Notes: a model not told the origin generated them from the sequence alone. A stretch of DNA of 64,000 nt from Glandiceps talaboti (GCF_964340395.1 NC_135550.1:6752601-6816600); one strand, 5' to 3'; counted from the first letter of the stretch, positions 1-13,900 are shown. Program-made: numbers and translations.

Positions 1-190
1 AATTTTGTAATACCATATATCTTACCATTTCTTGAAAATTAGTTTTGTTTTCATGATGTAGAAACCTTAAATGATGGCACAATTTCAAATGCAAATATGA
101 TACATGAATACTGCCTAGTGCCACCGCGCAGCCCAATATCAATTTCTAGATTTTGCATTATGGGCATAAGGGGCAGGGTTATGTTATGGT

Positions 191-239
<49 letters not shown>
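191..239. repeat. (CTGT)n microsatellite
   Basis: About eleven uninterrupted TCTG/CTGT tetranucleotides. Both strands read open through it only because the repeat lacks stop codons (Leu-Ser-Val-Cys and Asp-Arg-Gln-Thr runs), so the overlapping short ORFs are not genes. Confidence 0.95.
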
Positions 240-1639
240 GACCATCTATCCTTCATATTAAATGGTGATGTCTGTTTGTCTGTCTATGTCCGTCTATCCC
301 TAACATTATATACATTTCAGTCTCCGATACATATATTTATGTTTACCTTTATGTTATCATGTACAATGTAAGAGGAAGCAGGACTGCCTTTTAAGGAACA
401 ACATTTACTTGTTAAGAATGAGAGGGGAAAGAGAAAAGGGCTGGTATATATCATTAATGCCACCAACTAGTAACACCAAAGGAGGATTTTTTTGTCGGAT
501 CCAACGAGAATATATGCAAACCCTGAGGTATGAACAGAATATTTTATGACTGTTGCCTATATCACCGCATTAACACCAAATGGCATTAAGAAGTTCATAA
601 AATCGACATCGGGAAATCACAAAAATGCTAAGTGGTCCTAAATATCTCCAAATATCCGAACGAACTAGAAATAAACAGGAAACATTTATCATAAACACCC
701 CTCTGTTTCTGTTCAAGTACTGTCTTCCATTTGTTCAATTCGTCAAATCTTTTCACGATTCTCTGTTCAAATGATGAAAAGAAATGAATCATACATAAAT
801 GATGGGTTGTCTTTTGATGAACAATTCATTACTCTAGGTATAGGCATAGTACAAACAACGCTCCAAACTTTGGAGAATAAAATCAGCGAATTAAGCATTA
901 AAAACATATACCCTTTGGATATCTTATTTGACAAGAAAAGAATTTCCATCTTACTTTGAGTACATGTTGTTAACATTGATAAAAAAGCTTGTCTTGAGAA
1001 AATCATTTTCAAGGTAATAAAAGTGGATATATACGACAAATAAGTTTGCTATCACTGCTAAAACAGCCAATATTTCCACTTTCTATTTACATTGACAATT
1101 TTCGTGTTTTTGTATGCCAGAATTGTCCGTTTATAGACAAGACTCTCCTTCGCGGGATTTCTACGTTCAATTGTGAATTCATTGCTGAATACGGACGAGA
1201 TTACACGATGCTTTCCTTCAATTATCAAGGTCAACTATTTGTTTAGTTATAGTGAATTTTATTTGTACTGAATTGCGTGGGTATTTTGTCTGAAGCTATC
1301 CTGTTTATTCCGTCTACCTGAACTTTCTTTTCCCTATTCCAGTGTACGGTAACTCCACGGCAGTTTTATTATAGCAAGCATTTTTAGTCTTAACATAAGT
1401 TATGCTCTATCTACACTTGTCAGTAACATTCATTGTTGAGACAAAGTCGTCCCATTTTATATCCAGACGATTTAAATAATATAAATAACAATAATATAAT
1501 AATGTTCATATTTTGTATTTGATAATAAGAGACGTAATTTCATTTAAGAATAACGTACTGTATTCATTTAAATTATTTGAAATTGATCCGGTGGTATTTT
1601 TGAAAGTCAATTCATGTTTGACAATTACAAGTTGATAAG
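240..1639. other. No recognisable gene
   Basis: AT-rich sequence with only short ORFs of unremarkable composition (longest about 90 codons, on the minus strand at 767-1039). I see no splice-bounded conserved exon, RNA gene or clear repeat before the retroelement fragment that begins near 1640. Confidence 0.6.
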
Positions 1640-2905
1640 TGATCGGTTATATCAGTTTTAATGCACCCAAATTCTAAAAAATAATCAGTTATATTTGTAA
1701 GCAGGTGGTCAATCGTAGTGCTCGTGACGTCACTGACCCTCGTTCGAATATTGATGGTTTGTTCAAAGCTGTATGAATGCAAAAGACTTATGTAAGAATT
1801 AGTTACATTTGAATTAGACTTGACATCAATATTTAAATCACCAAGAATAACACAATTCTTATTTTTTAGATGAAAGGCAATTCAAACAAATTTCAAAACT
1901 CAAGAAATTCGTTGATTGAAGTGTTTGGCTTTCTTAAATGACGCCAACTACAACTGCTTTCTTATCAACAACGGTTTCTACAAACAGTGACTCACAGTTT
2001 GCAATCTTTAGATCATTAATTTGGGAATGTGGCAATGACGTATGCACATACAAAGCAACACTACCACCCTTTGAGCACTCTCGATTACAGGTGTGCAATT
2101 GGCACGATGGTAAATCAATCAACAGTATCATACAACCATGTTTCTGAAAGTGCGATAATGGAAAATTTATGACGAATGTCATCTGACATCGAAATGCTTG
2201 TTAATGGACCTAATATTCAAATGAAAAGATGAGAAAGCTGGATGATTGCTATTAACACATGTATCTTGGTTGAAGTCATCTACGGAAAGTGAAGTACAGT
2301 TTGATTTAATGACAGCTGGATGATTGCTATTTACACATGTACCTTGGTTGAAGTCATCTACGGAAAGTGAAGTACAGTTTGATTTAATGACAGAATCTTG
2401 TGAACTCGTGTCCATGGGGAAAATAAAGTTTTAAGATGTCAAATGAACGTTACCTAGAGTAGTACATATTACTTTATGCGGTGAATATCTTCTTCAGAAT
2501 TTATATTTATGACCAGCGACTCATCTTCTTTCCGAGCAAATATTTTACCACAATTCTGAGTCCATAGATACTTCCATCTTGCTTCTTTGCACATTCTCAG
2601 TGTTCTTATTCCTGATGGTTAGCTGCTCATTTATGCAGACTCTGTGATTTTCCTATCCTACAGCTGATAATCTCATGTCTGATGTTTTCTTGTTGTGTAA
2701 GAGTTTCTTTGTTTTGTATATTCTGTCACGAACACTTCTTCGGGTGGCCCGTACAATTATGGCGGGTGTAGATTGATCTTTTTTTCTTGGGGAGGCTATG
2801 GCTGATGTCAATCTCGAGCAGACTAATAGTGGTACACCAACAGCTTCTGCCACCTTTATCACGATGTCATCAGTGTTTTCTTCCCGTGATTCTATAGACC
2901 TGAAA
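1640..2905 (-). mobile_element. Degraded APE-type non-LTR retrotransposon (ORF1 end plus endonuclease)
   Basis: Read on the minus strand, the 5' part (about 2905-2420) encodes an ORF1-like C-terminus with a TDDIVIKVAEAVG segment, a VRDRIYKTKKLL segment and an INEQLT motif, typical of LINE ORF1 proteins. ORF2 then starts near 2415 (MDTSSQDS). It shows apurinic endonuclease signatures: HLNIRSINKHFD, SETWLYDT in a shifted frame, GGSVALYV, then LGDLNID and STTIDHLLTNI near 1840-1700. Several frame changes and a missing stretch between the first two endonuclease motifs show it is dead. No reverse transcriptase follows, so the copy is 3'-truncated. The clade (Jockey-, CR1- or RTE-like) cannot be fixed from this fragment. 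Confidence 0.82.
2237..2392 (-). repeat. 78-bp in-frame tandem duplication inside the retroelement
   Basis: Units 2237-2314 and 2315-2392 differ at only a few bases. Each encodes 26 residues containing SVDDFNQ and VNSNHPA, upstream of the endonuclease HLNIRSIN motif. The unit is a multiple of three and keeps the local frame. Confidence 0.93.
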
Positions 2906-4690
2906 TTTGACATATTAAACGATTGGCATATAAAAAAAATATGCTTAAAACGGTAGATATGATATAAATTTAGGTAACTACAGATGTGAACTGATGTAGT
3001 TATATTAAGCTGGTCATAGATGACATATAAACGTATCAAACAAAAATATCAAAGTATGTTAGCGCTTTGAAATAAAATTGCATTCTCGTAATTGTCCACT
3101 GCCGGTGCCTGTGATTTGTCTATGTGGAAACAATGCCTTATTAAATTTCACGAAAGTAAACACAACATAATGAGTGGAACGACTAGTCTAAGAACAAAAC
3201 AAATAATCATATCAAGACAAAACTGTAAATAAACTTATGAAGGCACACGAACGTATACGTAGCCTTTTTCTAAATGTAAATCTAAATCCCTTTAACCACA
3301 GTATAATCGTAATATATAACACAAATAAATCTACTAACATTGGCGACCTTTGACTTTTATGATACCTTTATTAACTAGATTATCTATAAAACGTTGTCAT
3401 AGTTTTACAAATCTAGATTGGCATCACACCATAATTATTCATATTTTTGATTGGCGGACATATATTAATAAATGGATTTAACAGTGCTGAGATTCTGAGT
3501 CGTACTTTGGATGTAAAGTGTTGGAATATAGCTCATCAATTGGCAAACTCCGTATGATTTTATAACATTCAACATTACCATCAGTGTATGGTGTGTCGTT
3601 TTGTGTGTGTTCTGTATCCTAAATAGGAATGAAAGCGAAGCCATTACCACCTTTAAATATAATGTAGTTGTGGATATTTCTATGCAGTGTCAATGCATAA
3701 GGATGAACATTCACTCAGGACACGTAATCCTCGAATCTCTGCGGAATGTGTTCTTTGACACAGTAGACTAAGTGACTCAGTTGAGTCAGTAGTACTAATA
3801 ATTAAAAATAGAATCGTAAGGACCTTTTGTTGGAAGTACCAGCAGTGCTGTCAGTAAAATATGGAAAAAATATAAGTTATTTGATCTCGGTATATTATTT
3901 TAAAGGATGACTTTGCATATCGTTTTTCAAGAATCCATAGGGCCCTGACTTAATTAGAAATGTTCATGATAAACAAACAAAGAAACAAAGAAACAAGCTA
4001 ACAACAAAAGACAAAGATATCAATACTGATAGAATTAACAGACCTTGATAAGAAAGTAGCTTATTGTTTAAAATTAAATTGTTTTTATGTTAATTTTCGT
4101 TGCATATACATGTGGATATATCTACTGATAATTACTTTCAAATTGTAGTTTATATCTGCTATATTTTGTCTTTGTTGATATAGTTTTCTTTGTTGTTTCC
4201 ATATTTGTTCATTTGTTTTCATATTTCTATGTTTGTATAACCAATTAATCTTTGGAACCTTGTTGGTATGTGCTGATAGTCAAGTCTCTAGTTTTAAAAT
4301 TGTCATTTTTTTCCCAACATAAATAGTCTTTGAAAGGACATATATCAAGATAGAGTTACGAATTTGTTACACGTTGTTCACAGGGTTAGGGAGTCTTCAG
4401 TAATTCCAATGAGGGCCGGGGGATGGTGGGTGGGGGGCGGGTGTCACATTTTACGAATCGGTTCCAGATTGAGAGAGAACATATTTTAGAAAATAGAATT
4501 AGGGGAGAAACACATTTTACTTTGACTCATTGTATTATCTAACTTTGCATTATTTTGTGATTTTGGCATCCCGTCCGAGCGGCTGCCTCCGATTCCACAT
4601 CCCACCACTCCCACCAATTTAATATCAGAACCATCTGTGTTTAGAGAAAACGCAGAGAACGAATAGGATGAGTGACATGTTCATATGACT
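2906..4690. other. No recognisable gene
   Basis: AT-rich non-coding sequence. A short run near 3975-4010 is rich in AAACA. Nothing here resembles a conserved exon or an RNA gene on either strand. Confidence 0.55.
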
Positions 4691-4699
4691 TTTGACCTT

Positions 4700-4772
4700 A
4701 TGCAAATGAAATAACTTGTCCTAAGCTTGGTCCTACGACGACGTGTACGTGATGCGTGGTAGACACGTCGTC
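4700..4772 (+). promoter_or_regulatory. Octamer motif and 10-bp inverted repeat upstream of the 4951 gene
   Basis: A perfect octamer ATGCAAAT lies at 4700-4707. A perfect 10-bp inverted repeat, GACGACGTGT (4737-4746) and ACACGTCGTC (4763-4772), is separated by 16 bp. They are about 180-250 bp upstream of the start codon at 4951. A promoter or enhancer role is inferred from position; no TATA box is evident. The ATG at 4951 sits in AGAATGGCGGC, which resembles a YY1 site. Confidence 0.35.
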
Positions 4773-4950
4773 TGATTTATTCTATACAAATCTGTACATT
4801 TTCCACGCTGATAAAGATCACATATCTTTTATAAAAGATACAAAATATGGTGCAAATTAGGCAAGACAAAATAAGTAAATAAAAGCAGAACCGTAGTGAG
4901 TAATAGCGTACTACTAATGTTCCACTACGTATACCTCTGACGCCACGAGA

Positions 4951-7900
4951 ATGGCGGCGGAAACTGCATTTCGTGGGAAAAAACGGCAAAGGGATGAAGC
5001 TAGTGAAAGTATGAGTAGTTCCCACTCATCTCCACAGTACAAATACAAATTACGGCAAACTACGTCACCAGGCTGCATCTTCGGTGGGATTAAGTCTTGT
5101 AACACAAGTAGCGCTGGCAGTGCTAGTAGTACTAGTAGTGGCACTGATGGTAGTTCGTTCTCATCTCCACAGTACAACTTACAGCAAACTACGTCACCAG
5201 GCTGCATTTTCGGTGGGAGTAAGTTTTTTAACGCAAGTAGTACTGACAGTTGGTCATCCTCGACAAGTTGTCATGGACCCTCGACAAGTACATGGGAACC
5301 AGCACATTACAAACGATTGAATTTCAATGTCATTAACACTTACTCTCTATTTGGTGATGCGCCATTATCTGATGATGAGTTCGACTTTAAAAACGTGATA
5401 CAGCAACCCCTGATGAAGTTCCTATTCAAGCCCGTCGGTCATTGTACAAAAATTGCAGCCCCAAATATTGTGGATGACGTTTTTTTAGAGACCATACAGA
5501 AAGAGTTGTCAGGTAATATTTTGTGATGATACATCTGAGAACACAGGGCACTCATATGCAGGCTTAGTTCAATGTTTTCAAAAACAAATAAACAAACAAC
5601 AAACAAAACTATAAATAAATGAATAAAAACTGACAAGCATCAACAAGAGAGTAGTAACAAATTATTATCAACAACAAGAATTGCTATATGTTTTCCTATG
5701 AGAAATGGCCACAATTGTACATACCCAACACGGGATGTACAATGGACTGATCCCTACCAAATGAGAGTAAATTTTCAAGTTGTGAAATTATTGGCAATTT
5801 GAATTCTGATCAGTAAAAATCCGTCTTTCTAGAACGAACCTCAGACCATATTGGTCAGAGTTGAGATTAATAGCCCTGGGCATTCACACCTAATACAATA
5901 AGCATTTCTAGTCTGTTTCTTCTCTTTATAGTGGTCTCAGGTTTCTTAGGGGTCTGAGTTAGAACTCACATATTTGCCAGGTGCAATTGATGTCATAGTC
6001 AATAGGAAGGCAGCAATTCTGACGTTTTCAAAGCCTTCACCATCTTGCCTTGAAAAATCTTGTTAGGTGTTCATAACTCCCAGGCACTCAATTTAATTTG
6101 ACCATTCACATAACCTGATTTGATCACTATGGCTGTGGCTGTTTGTCGTACAAGGTTGGGAATACTGTCACTAATCAAAACATAGGAACCCGGAGGTACA
6201 CACAGTTACTAAACATGACACACTAAAGATGGAAAGAAATGCATTAGAAATCGGAGGAAAAATTCATGCGAGGCCAAAAACATAAAACATGCTAGATATT
6301 TGGCTCACAGACACAAATGACCAAATTCTCATTAACAGTTGCCAACACATGAGAGGAATCGGCGCAAGGAAATTGCCACGAGTGCAATTTTGCTCAGCTG
6401 ATTTTCTCTAATGTGACAATAACGTGCCATATGATCTGTGCACATGTGCTTTTCTTTATTGATATTACCAATTAGTGTAACTTGTTGCGTCATCAAAGTT
6501 GCTACTGAGTGTTACTTGTGATATTTCTGACTCCATGGTATTCTTACAACTATTGCAATGTTCATGCATTCAACCTGTGCAAGACAAGGTAAAACAGTTA
6601 CTATAATGGAGCTAGTTGAAATGATGTCACTAAGGACAAAAAAAAAGAAAAGAATTGTTTCTGGTCAGCATTCGCAGTACTTAAATAATACCTTCACGTC
6701 GGTCTTTTTTTTCATGTTTGTCCAGTCCATGCAGTCTGCAGATCCTGTGGGGGTGGGGGGTGGGGGCACAAAAATAACCCTCCATACTTCAGTTAAGACA
6801 ACTGCAGAGCCAACCAAGAACAAGCAAATGACATCTGCCCAACATACACACTTGCTCTGAAGTACTAAATAAAAAGAACAGTGACTGCCATAAATAGTAC
6901 ATTGAGTGACAGGTTTGGTAAGAATAAAAACAAAAAAATCACATCTAAATTAATAGTTGCCTTCCCATGCTGCCAAGAAGAGGGGTGTTTCCCCCTTTAA
7001 AGAAACCAAATCAATAATGTAAGAAAGCTATATACGACAACAACAACAAATTGTATGTCTCACGTTGACCTCATCTGACATTTCAGTTGAAATATGACAG
7101 TGAAGCATATATATAGTCATGCACAAATTAATGTTAATCCTGTGAAAATACAAAGTTTTTTTTATGATGAAATTTCTCAATCTACACAAAGCAATTAAAA
7201 TTAACCAATTTTTCAATCTGATGCCGGGTGACTGCCATATACATGCATTTTATATCAAATATTTCAGACACATGTTGGAGAAAACCATTACTATTGACCT
7301 CTTCATCTTGTATATCCTTGTTGGCACCCATGTTCAGTAAGGTGGTTGTGGCAGTCCAAAACACAATGACCCCACCCACAATTCTCAAAACAGCATGACC
7401 CCCCCCCCCCTGCCAATTTCAAAAACAGGGTGACCCCCCTACAAATCCCCCCCCCCCCCCAGGCCAAAGAAACTAACCGGTCCCTAAAAAGGTTAGGGGC
7501 TTCACATCTCTTTAAATAATTACCTCAGTATTGTAAGGGTAAGGATCCAAGACTTATAAAGCTCCTACCTTCCCATTTATCGCTACAGCTGTTCAAATTG
7601 TGATGGTAGACAGCTTACCTGTAACACTTTGTATGCATCTGCTCCCACAGCAGCATGTACAGCGGTGTTCGTCCAGTGAAATCTTTAGCATTGGTATCAG
7701 CACCACCATCTAGTGAAGTTTTAGCATCATCTACACTGGCATATCTGGCTGCCAAATGCACCCTGGAAGTTTCGTCACGGTCTTCAGTTGATGATTTACC
7801 TGACATGTATTCAATCAATCAATCAATCAATAAATAAAATTATAGAACGCCTATATCCAATACAAAGTACTGTTCAGAGGCACTGAACAATTAATTATTG

Positions 7901-10900
7901 AAAACTTGTATTGATATGTACTTTCAAACAGAATGAGTAAATATAACAATTATGTAAATATCTATATCCATTTATGTGTATATATTTATATAAGAATGAA
8001 CAACAGAATTGGAATGAACATGCTTAAAATATGACAATATAACACACAGACATCACAATGAAATCGTCCATGCATTGACGATTAAAATGATAAATTACAA
8101 GTTGAAAAACATAAAAATATAACAAATGGATAACACAATGGGAAGGACCGTGAACAGACGATTCAAATGATCAAACCTCTCTCGTGTGCCTCTTCCTTTC
8201 TTTCTTGAAATTGAAATTGAAATTTTGAAATTGAAATTTATTCCCCACAAGAAATAAAAATACAGAAAAGAAATAAATGATAACATCCTAAAGGAAAACG
8301 ATTTCAAGTTGTGGGTGAGAGACTAGAAAATAGTTTTCGGAAAACTAATCGAGTCTAGCCACTCACTTGAACATGTCTTTTCTTCATAGTATTTTCAGCA
8401 TCCCTTATGTCCATCTGATGGATAGAGATGAGATGTCTTTGAAGTCTACAAACCTTGGCACGACAGCCTGATACCAGACAACTATAAACTTTATTTCTTC
8501 TTGGTAACTTGTTCATTTTCTTCCTCTTCTTCTTCTCCTTCTCCTTCTTCTTCTCCTCCGCAGCACTCTTCTCCCAGGAAAAGGGTGACTTTACTGGTCT
8601 TCTATCTCCACGTTTCTTTGTTTTTCTTTTACTTTTTCGTATTCATCTGATGATGTTGTATCTTCTATGTGTTCGTAAGCTGAGTCAGCAACACTGTCAT
8701 CAAATAATGACTCACTCGAAATTTTGTATTTATGATTCTAAATAAAAATTAAAACAACATGAAACTTTTAGAGTGAGAAAAAAGTGCATGATTTTTTATG
8801 CTATCTAATTTTGACCTCTGACCTTTGAACCCAAAATGGTACATTTGACCCAGCACTTAATGACCTTTGACCTCATGACCCTCGGATGACCCAACATGGC
8901 CACATTAGGTAACATTTTGGAGTCAAATCTTTGGCCTATACTGTCACCTACTATATGTGTAGCGTGATAGGACATGTGGTCGTGAACTTTGACATACCTG
9001 ACCTGACCTCAATGATGTCATGATACACTACCATGAGTGCCCTATAGGGTCATGACCTTGATTTGACCTTTGCATTGTGTCAATGGCATATACCTATGCA
9101 TAGGTATGTGCCATCTAACTATGACCTTTGAACCCAAATTGGTACCTATGACCCAGCACTTAATGAACTTTGACCTCATGACCCCTACATGACCCAACAT
9201 GGCCATATTAGTTAACATTTTGGACATCTAAATGTCCTGACCAGAAACAATTCTCTTTTCTTTTTTTTTGTCTAATACGTTTTGTTTTAGGGAATAATTT
9301 ATTGATGCTTTTACATTGTTCACAGCAACTGAACTAGCTGAATACAAAAATATGTGACTCACATGATCTCATTTTTTTTCATAGGGAATGATCTAGTCAT
9401 TTTGTATGTTAATAATTTGTGTGAAGATTTGGAATCTCATGGATTTGCAATCAAGTCTGCAAGTAAAGAACAAAATGAACAACTTCAAGTAGGTACTATT
9501 TTTTTTTCACATGAGTATACATGTACTTGCTAACCTTCATGGCTTCAAGTGCAATGTACACAATCTAGAGTCATCCATTATAGTGGTTTTACAACATGCA
9601 TCCCTCCATTTACCATGTATCAGTGTATGGCTAGGGGTTAATGAGGAAAACAAGGCATGTACTTGGCACCTGTTGTAAAATGCACAAATTACTAGAGAAA
9701 ACAGTGACCTGTACATGTATGTGTACTGAAATGACCTTATTTCTTTGATGAAGACTTTATTACTGTTTTGGTATCTGAAATTCAATAGTCATACTTGTGG
9801 GTGAATTTAATAAGAAATTCAATTTGATTGTAAATACAAATTGTATATAATGATATACAAAATACATGGGAAATGTGCAGAACAACCAGTGTCTGTCATC
9901 TAATCGCTAGACCCCAATGGGCATTGCCCAGAGGAGACTTATATATTGGCGTTCACCCTTACATCTCTGGCATGCACCAACTGATTTCAACCAAACCTGG
10001 CATAAAGGTAACATACTATAAGAGACATGCACATCATTTTTTTATGACTGAATCAAATATGGCCCAATGGTGGCCGTATTTGTTAATAACTTTCACAATA
10101 TGCATCATAACTTTGAAGGAATAATATGTAGTGACTGCAAGTAGCTGCCCCCATATTGCCCGGTTTAAACATTTATTTGTTGCCACCAATTTCTTTTAAA
10201 TGTCCCCATTCAATCACATAGAAGTAAAGTATTTGAGGGGAGAGTGTTCTATGAATACTTGTTTTTGGCACAACTGATAAGGTTCAGTAGTGCTATAGGC
10301 ATGAAGCGGTGTCTGTCCGTCTGTGTATGTGTGGATGACTTAAACTCAAAAACCACAATACTGATTGCCTTGATATTTGGTGGGGACATTACTTTTGGTG
10401 TCTAGTTGGGAAATTGTTCAAAGCAAAATGAGCACCTCACAGGTGTGTGATTTGAGTAAAAAAAGTCATTCTCAGTCAAAAAACTTAAACTCAAAATCTA
10501 CTGGACAGATTGGTCTGAAATTTAGTGGGAACGTTCTTAGGGGTATGTAGATTAAAATTTGTTCATGACATGATTCCATCAATATTATGCAAATTTGTGC
10601 CATTTTGGTCAAAAATCTTTAATTCCAAAACTACTAAACAGATTGGGCTGAAAGTTAATGGTGATGCTTTTGAGCGTGCATAGATGAAGAAATATTAAGT
10701 ATATAATGATCTCATCAGTGATATGCAAATTAGGTGTAAAATGTGAATTTTGGTCAAAAACTTATATCTCAAAAAGTACATGGTCAGACTGGAATTTGGT
10801 GAGATGTTTCTAGAAGTGTTATACTGCTGATTTTGACACAATTGGCCCTAGCAACCATGACCACATCCTTAGCAACAATCAAATGCCACTATATCTTGCT

Positions 10901-13900
10901 AAAATGACATCATTTGGTAGGCAAGTAAACATTCAAAAAATGTATGCAAATATCCCTAGCAACCATGACCACGCCCATAGCAACAGCCAAGCGATTGTGT
11001 ATTTCACAAAGATAATGGATTCATAAACAAGTGAACAAACATCCAAACAGTGTATGCAAATATGCCTAGCAAAAAGACCATACCCATAGCAACAGCCAAA
11101 TGATGATGTATATCACAAAGATAACATCAGGGATTCATAGACAAGTGAACAAACATTCAAAAAATGTATGCAGTTATGTGTAGCAACATGACCTCGTCCA
11201 TAGCAACAGCCAAATGATCACATATATTGCAAAGATAACAACAGGGCTGGATAGGCAACCAGATAATCATTCAGCAAATGAACGAATATACCTAGCATGG
11301 ATCAGCATGTGGATAAACATTTTTAAAACTGTACAGTTGTGCTACAACACCATTGGTGCTTTTTTTCTCACACAGGCCTACATACATGGTTTATCCATTG
11401 GTGAAGAACTACTACCACCGACCATTATTGAGCACATTAAGAACCAGATTTGTCAAATACATGAAGTCTGTGCAGAGAATGCCGTAGAGATCGAAATAGA
11501 TGAAATTATAAAACAAGTGCTTTATCTTATCATAATGAAAGAAGAAAATTTGAATGCCGAATTCTCGGAATACCATGTTTTGTAAGATATTTTTAGTTAA
11601 ATAGAAGTGTATAACAGACAATCTCACTATGTTGCACAAGCTGAATTACCCACTCCCCCAATCTGATTAAAATCCGATGTAGATGTCGGCTAATCGTGCA
11701 TTGCTATCTTACCATCGTTATTTAGCTTGAATTGACCTTCGTAGTAGATGTTTACATTTTTAGCCTGATCGTAGAGGAGGCGATCAGGCTAAAAACGTAA
11801 ACATCTACTATGGAGGTCAATTCAAGCTAAATAACGATGGTAAGATAGCAATGCACGATTAGCCGACATCTATATCGGATTTTAATCAGATTGCCACTCC
11901 CCTAAATGAACATTCACAAGTGTGAAATTAACATGTTTATAATTAATGATAATGAAAATGGAAGTGGTCACATCAGTATGATGTAAAAATATGATGGTAC
12001 ACACATTAAAATACTACCGGAAACCAAGCAATGTATGTCACACAGTGTTTTTCTCAAGGGCAGTAACTATGTACATATCCAAGTTGTCCTGTTATTTTAC
12101 CGGGGCTCCCCACCGAAATAATGGTGTAGCTAGTGCATTGGAAACAATGGCAGTTCTACCATATTCTCCCTTTCTGTTACTGAGGTTCATCGACCTTAGC
12201 AAAAACACTGTCACATTACAAATAAAAACTTATTAACATCCACAGTAGTGAATATAGAACCTGTTATCATTGAAGGTGTGAAAGTTTTCAAGTTTGGCTA
12301 GGAGTGTGAAAATGAAATTCAGCAACCCCATCCCCCTACATGAACAAAAGTTTATTAATTGAGCTTGTGTGACTTCGTGCGATTGTCCCTAACTATTCCA
12401 TCATTTTGATAAACAACTCTTCTAATTCTATGCAGTTTTCATTGATCAAAGTTCATTCTTATCATAACTGAACTCTGAGGTTATTTTATAGGTACTCTAT
12501 CCTGATTAATGCTTGTAGTGTACATGTACAATCGTATACTCACTTATATCCCCATGGTGATCTAGGTATACTTACTATCAGTATCACCCATTTATATATT
12601 CTACAATAGTTTTAGTTTATGTGTCTTTTATTTAGCTGAAGACTGGCTTTCTGTAGTCATATGTCATCAGCTAAGAGGTACATGTATGTAATGGTATCTA
12701 AAAAGGGTATCTGCAGCTTGGATGTGTGACTCACACAAACTCAAAACTGATATTGGTGGTCCGGTCATAATACCTGTCTCCGCCCAGTCAGACAACGTAA
12801 CTGCAACCTATCGAACTTGATTGATTGAACTCCACGTAGCCTCACGAAGTACATGATACGAGCAAAGTATAAATCTACATGTTACAGATATAGACCATCT
12901 CTTTCCATGGGACCCATCTATCATAACATCCACATGTGCATTGTTGTAATTCTTCCTTGCAAGTATTTTATATTACATGGCAAAATTTAGTCTATTGCTC
13001 TCCATCACTGAGTCTCAAGATGTCTCTTTACAAAGATGCAAACTTTCTGATTGATTGTTACACATCACCACACATGCGTGTTGTGGGTGTCCATATATGT
13101 ATAGTGTACTACCCCAGGTGTACTACGGATTCATGTACAGTAGTGATGATCGTATTACTTCTGCAAGAGCTAATAATTCATTGCACAGAATGGAATATAA
13201 TCAGCAGTCACGCAAAACCTCAGATTGTAATTGTAAATATATGCCATTTATATGTTGTTTATGAGAGCATTTTTACTATCAATTTCTTTCTAGGTTACGT
13301 GATGCTACAAGGTTCTATTTTGATATCTGTGGGGTGCAGGTGAAATCTGAGACAAATGTTCTCTTGGCATACAGTATGCATTTCTCCATTAATGCCATTT
13401 TGAACGGACTCCCACTCGTATTAAGTGAGGTATGTACATGTACACATGTACATGTAGTTTGTTGCTTCCTTCTACGTTTCAACTCTGATGAATTATGTGA
13501 CTGTTATCACAATACCATTTAATGGCTATGATTTTGATACAATGGTAGTTTAGCATTCAATATCCATAGAATGGGATATGTTTTACAAAATAACATTAAT
13601 ATTGACATTCAGTCTAGTAACACTACAAGAAGATATGAGCTAGCTGCTTAAGACATGTTGTGCACTGTCTTAGACAAATGATGATCCCATTGGCGATATG
13701 CAAATTAGGTCCAAAAAATCTCAATTTATGTCAAAAACTTGTACCTTCAAAACTACATGGTGGAATGGGCTGAAACTTGATGGTGGTGTTTCTGGAGGGT
13801 ATTGTTCAAAGCATTTGTCAAAACGTCCTAACAACCATGACCACACCCTTAGCAACATTGAAATGGTTATGCATTTTACACAGATAACAACAGGGAATAG

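Noticed and set aside
8509-8745. + strand Phe/Ser-rich 78-codon ORF
   Set aside because: Antisense of the Lys/Glu-rich minus-strand zinc-finger-like exon.
11582-11585. TAA as the stop codon of the 4951 gene in exon 3
   Set aside because: It is part of a GTAAGA donor; splicing at 11581 joins exon 4 in phase and extends a well-composed protein.
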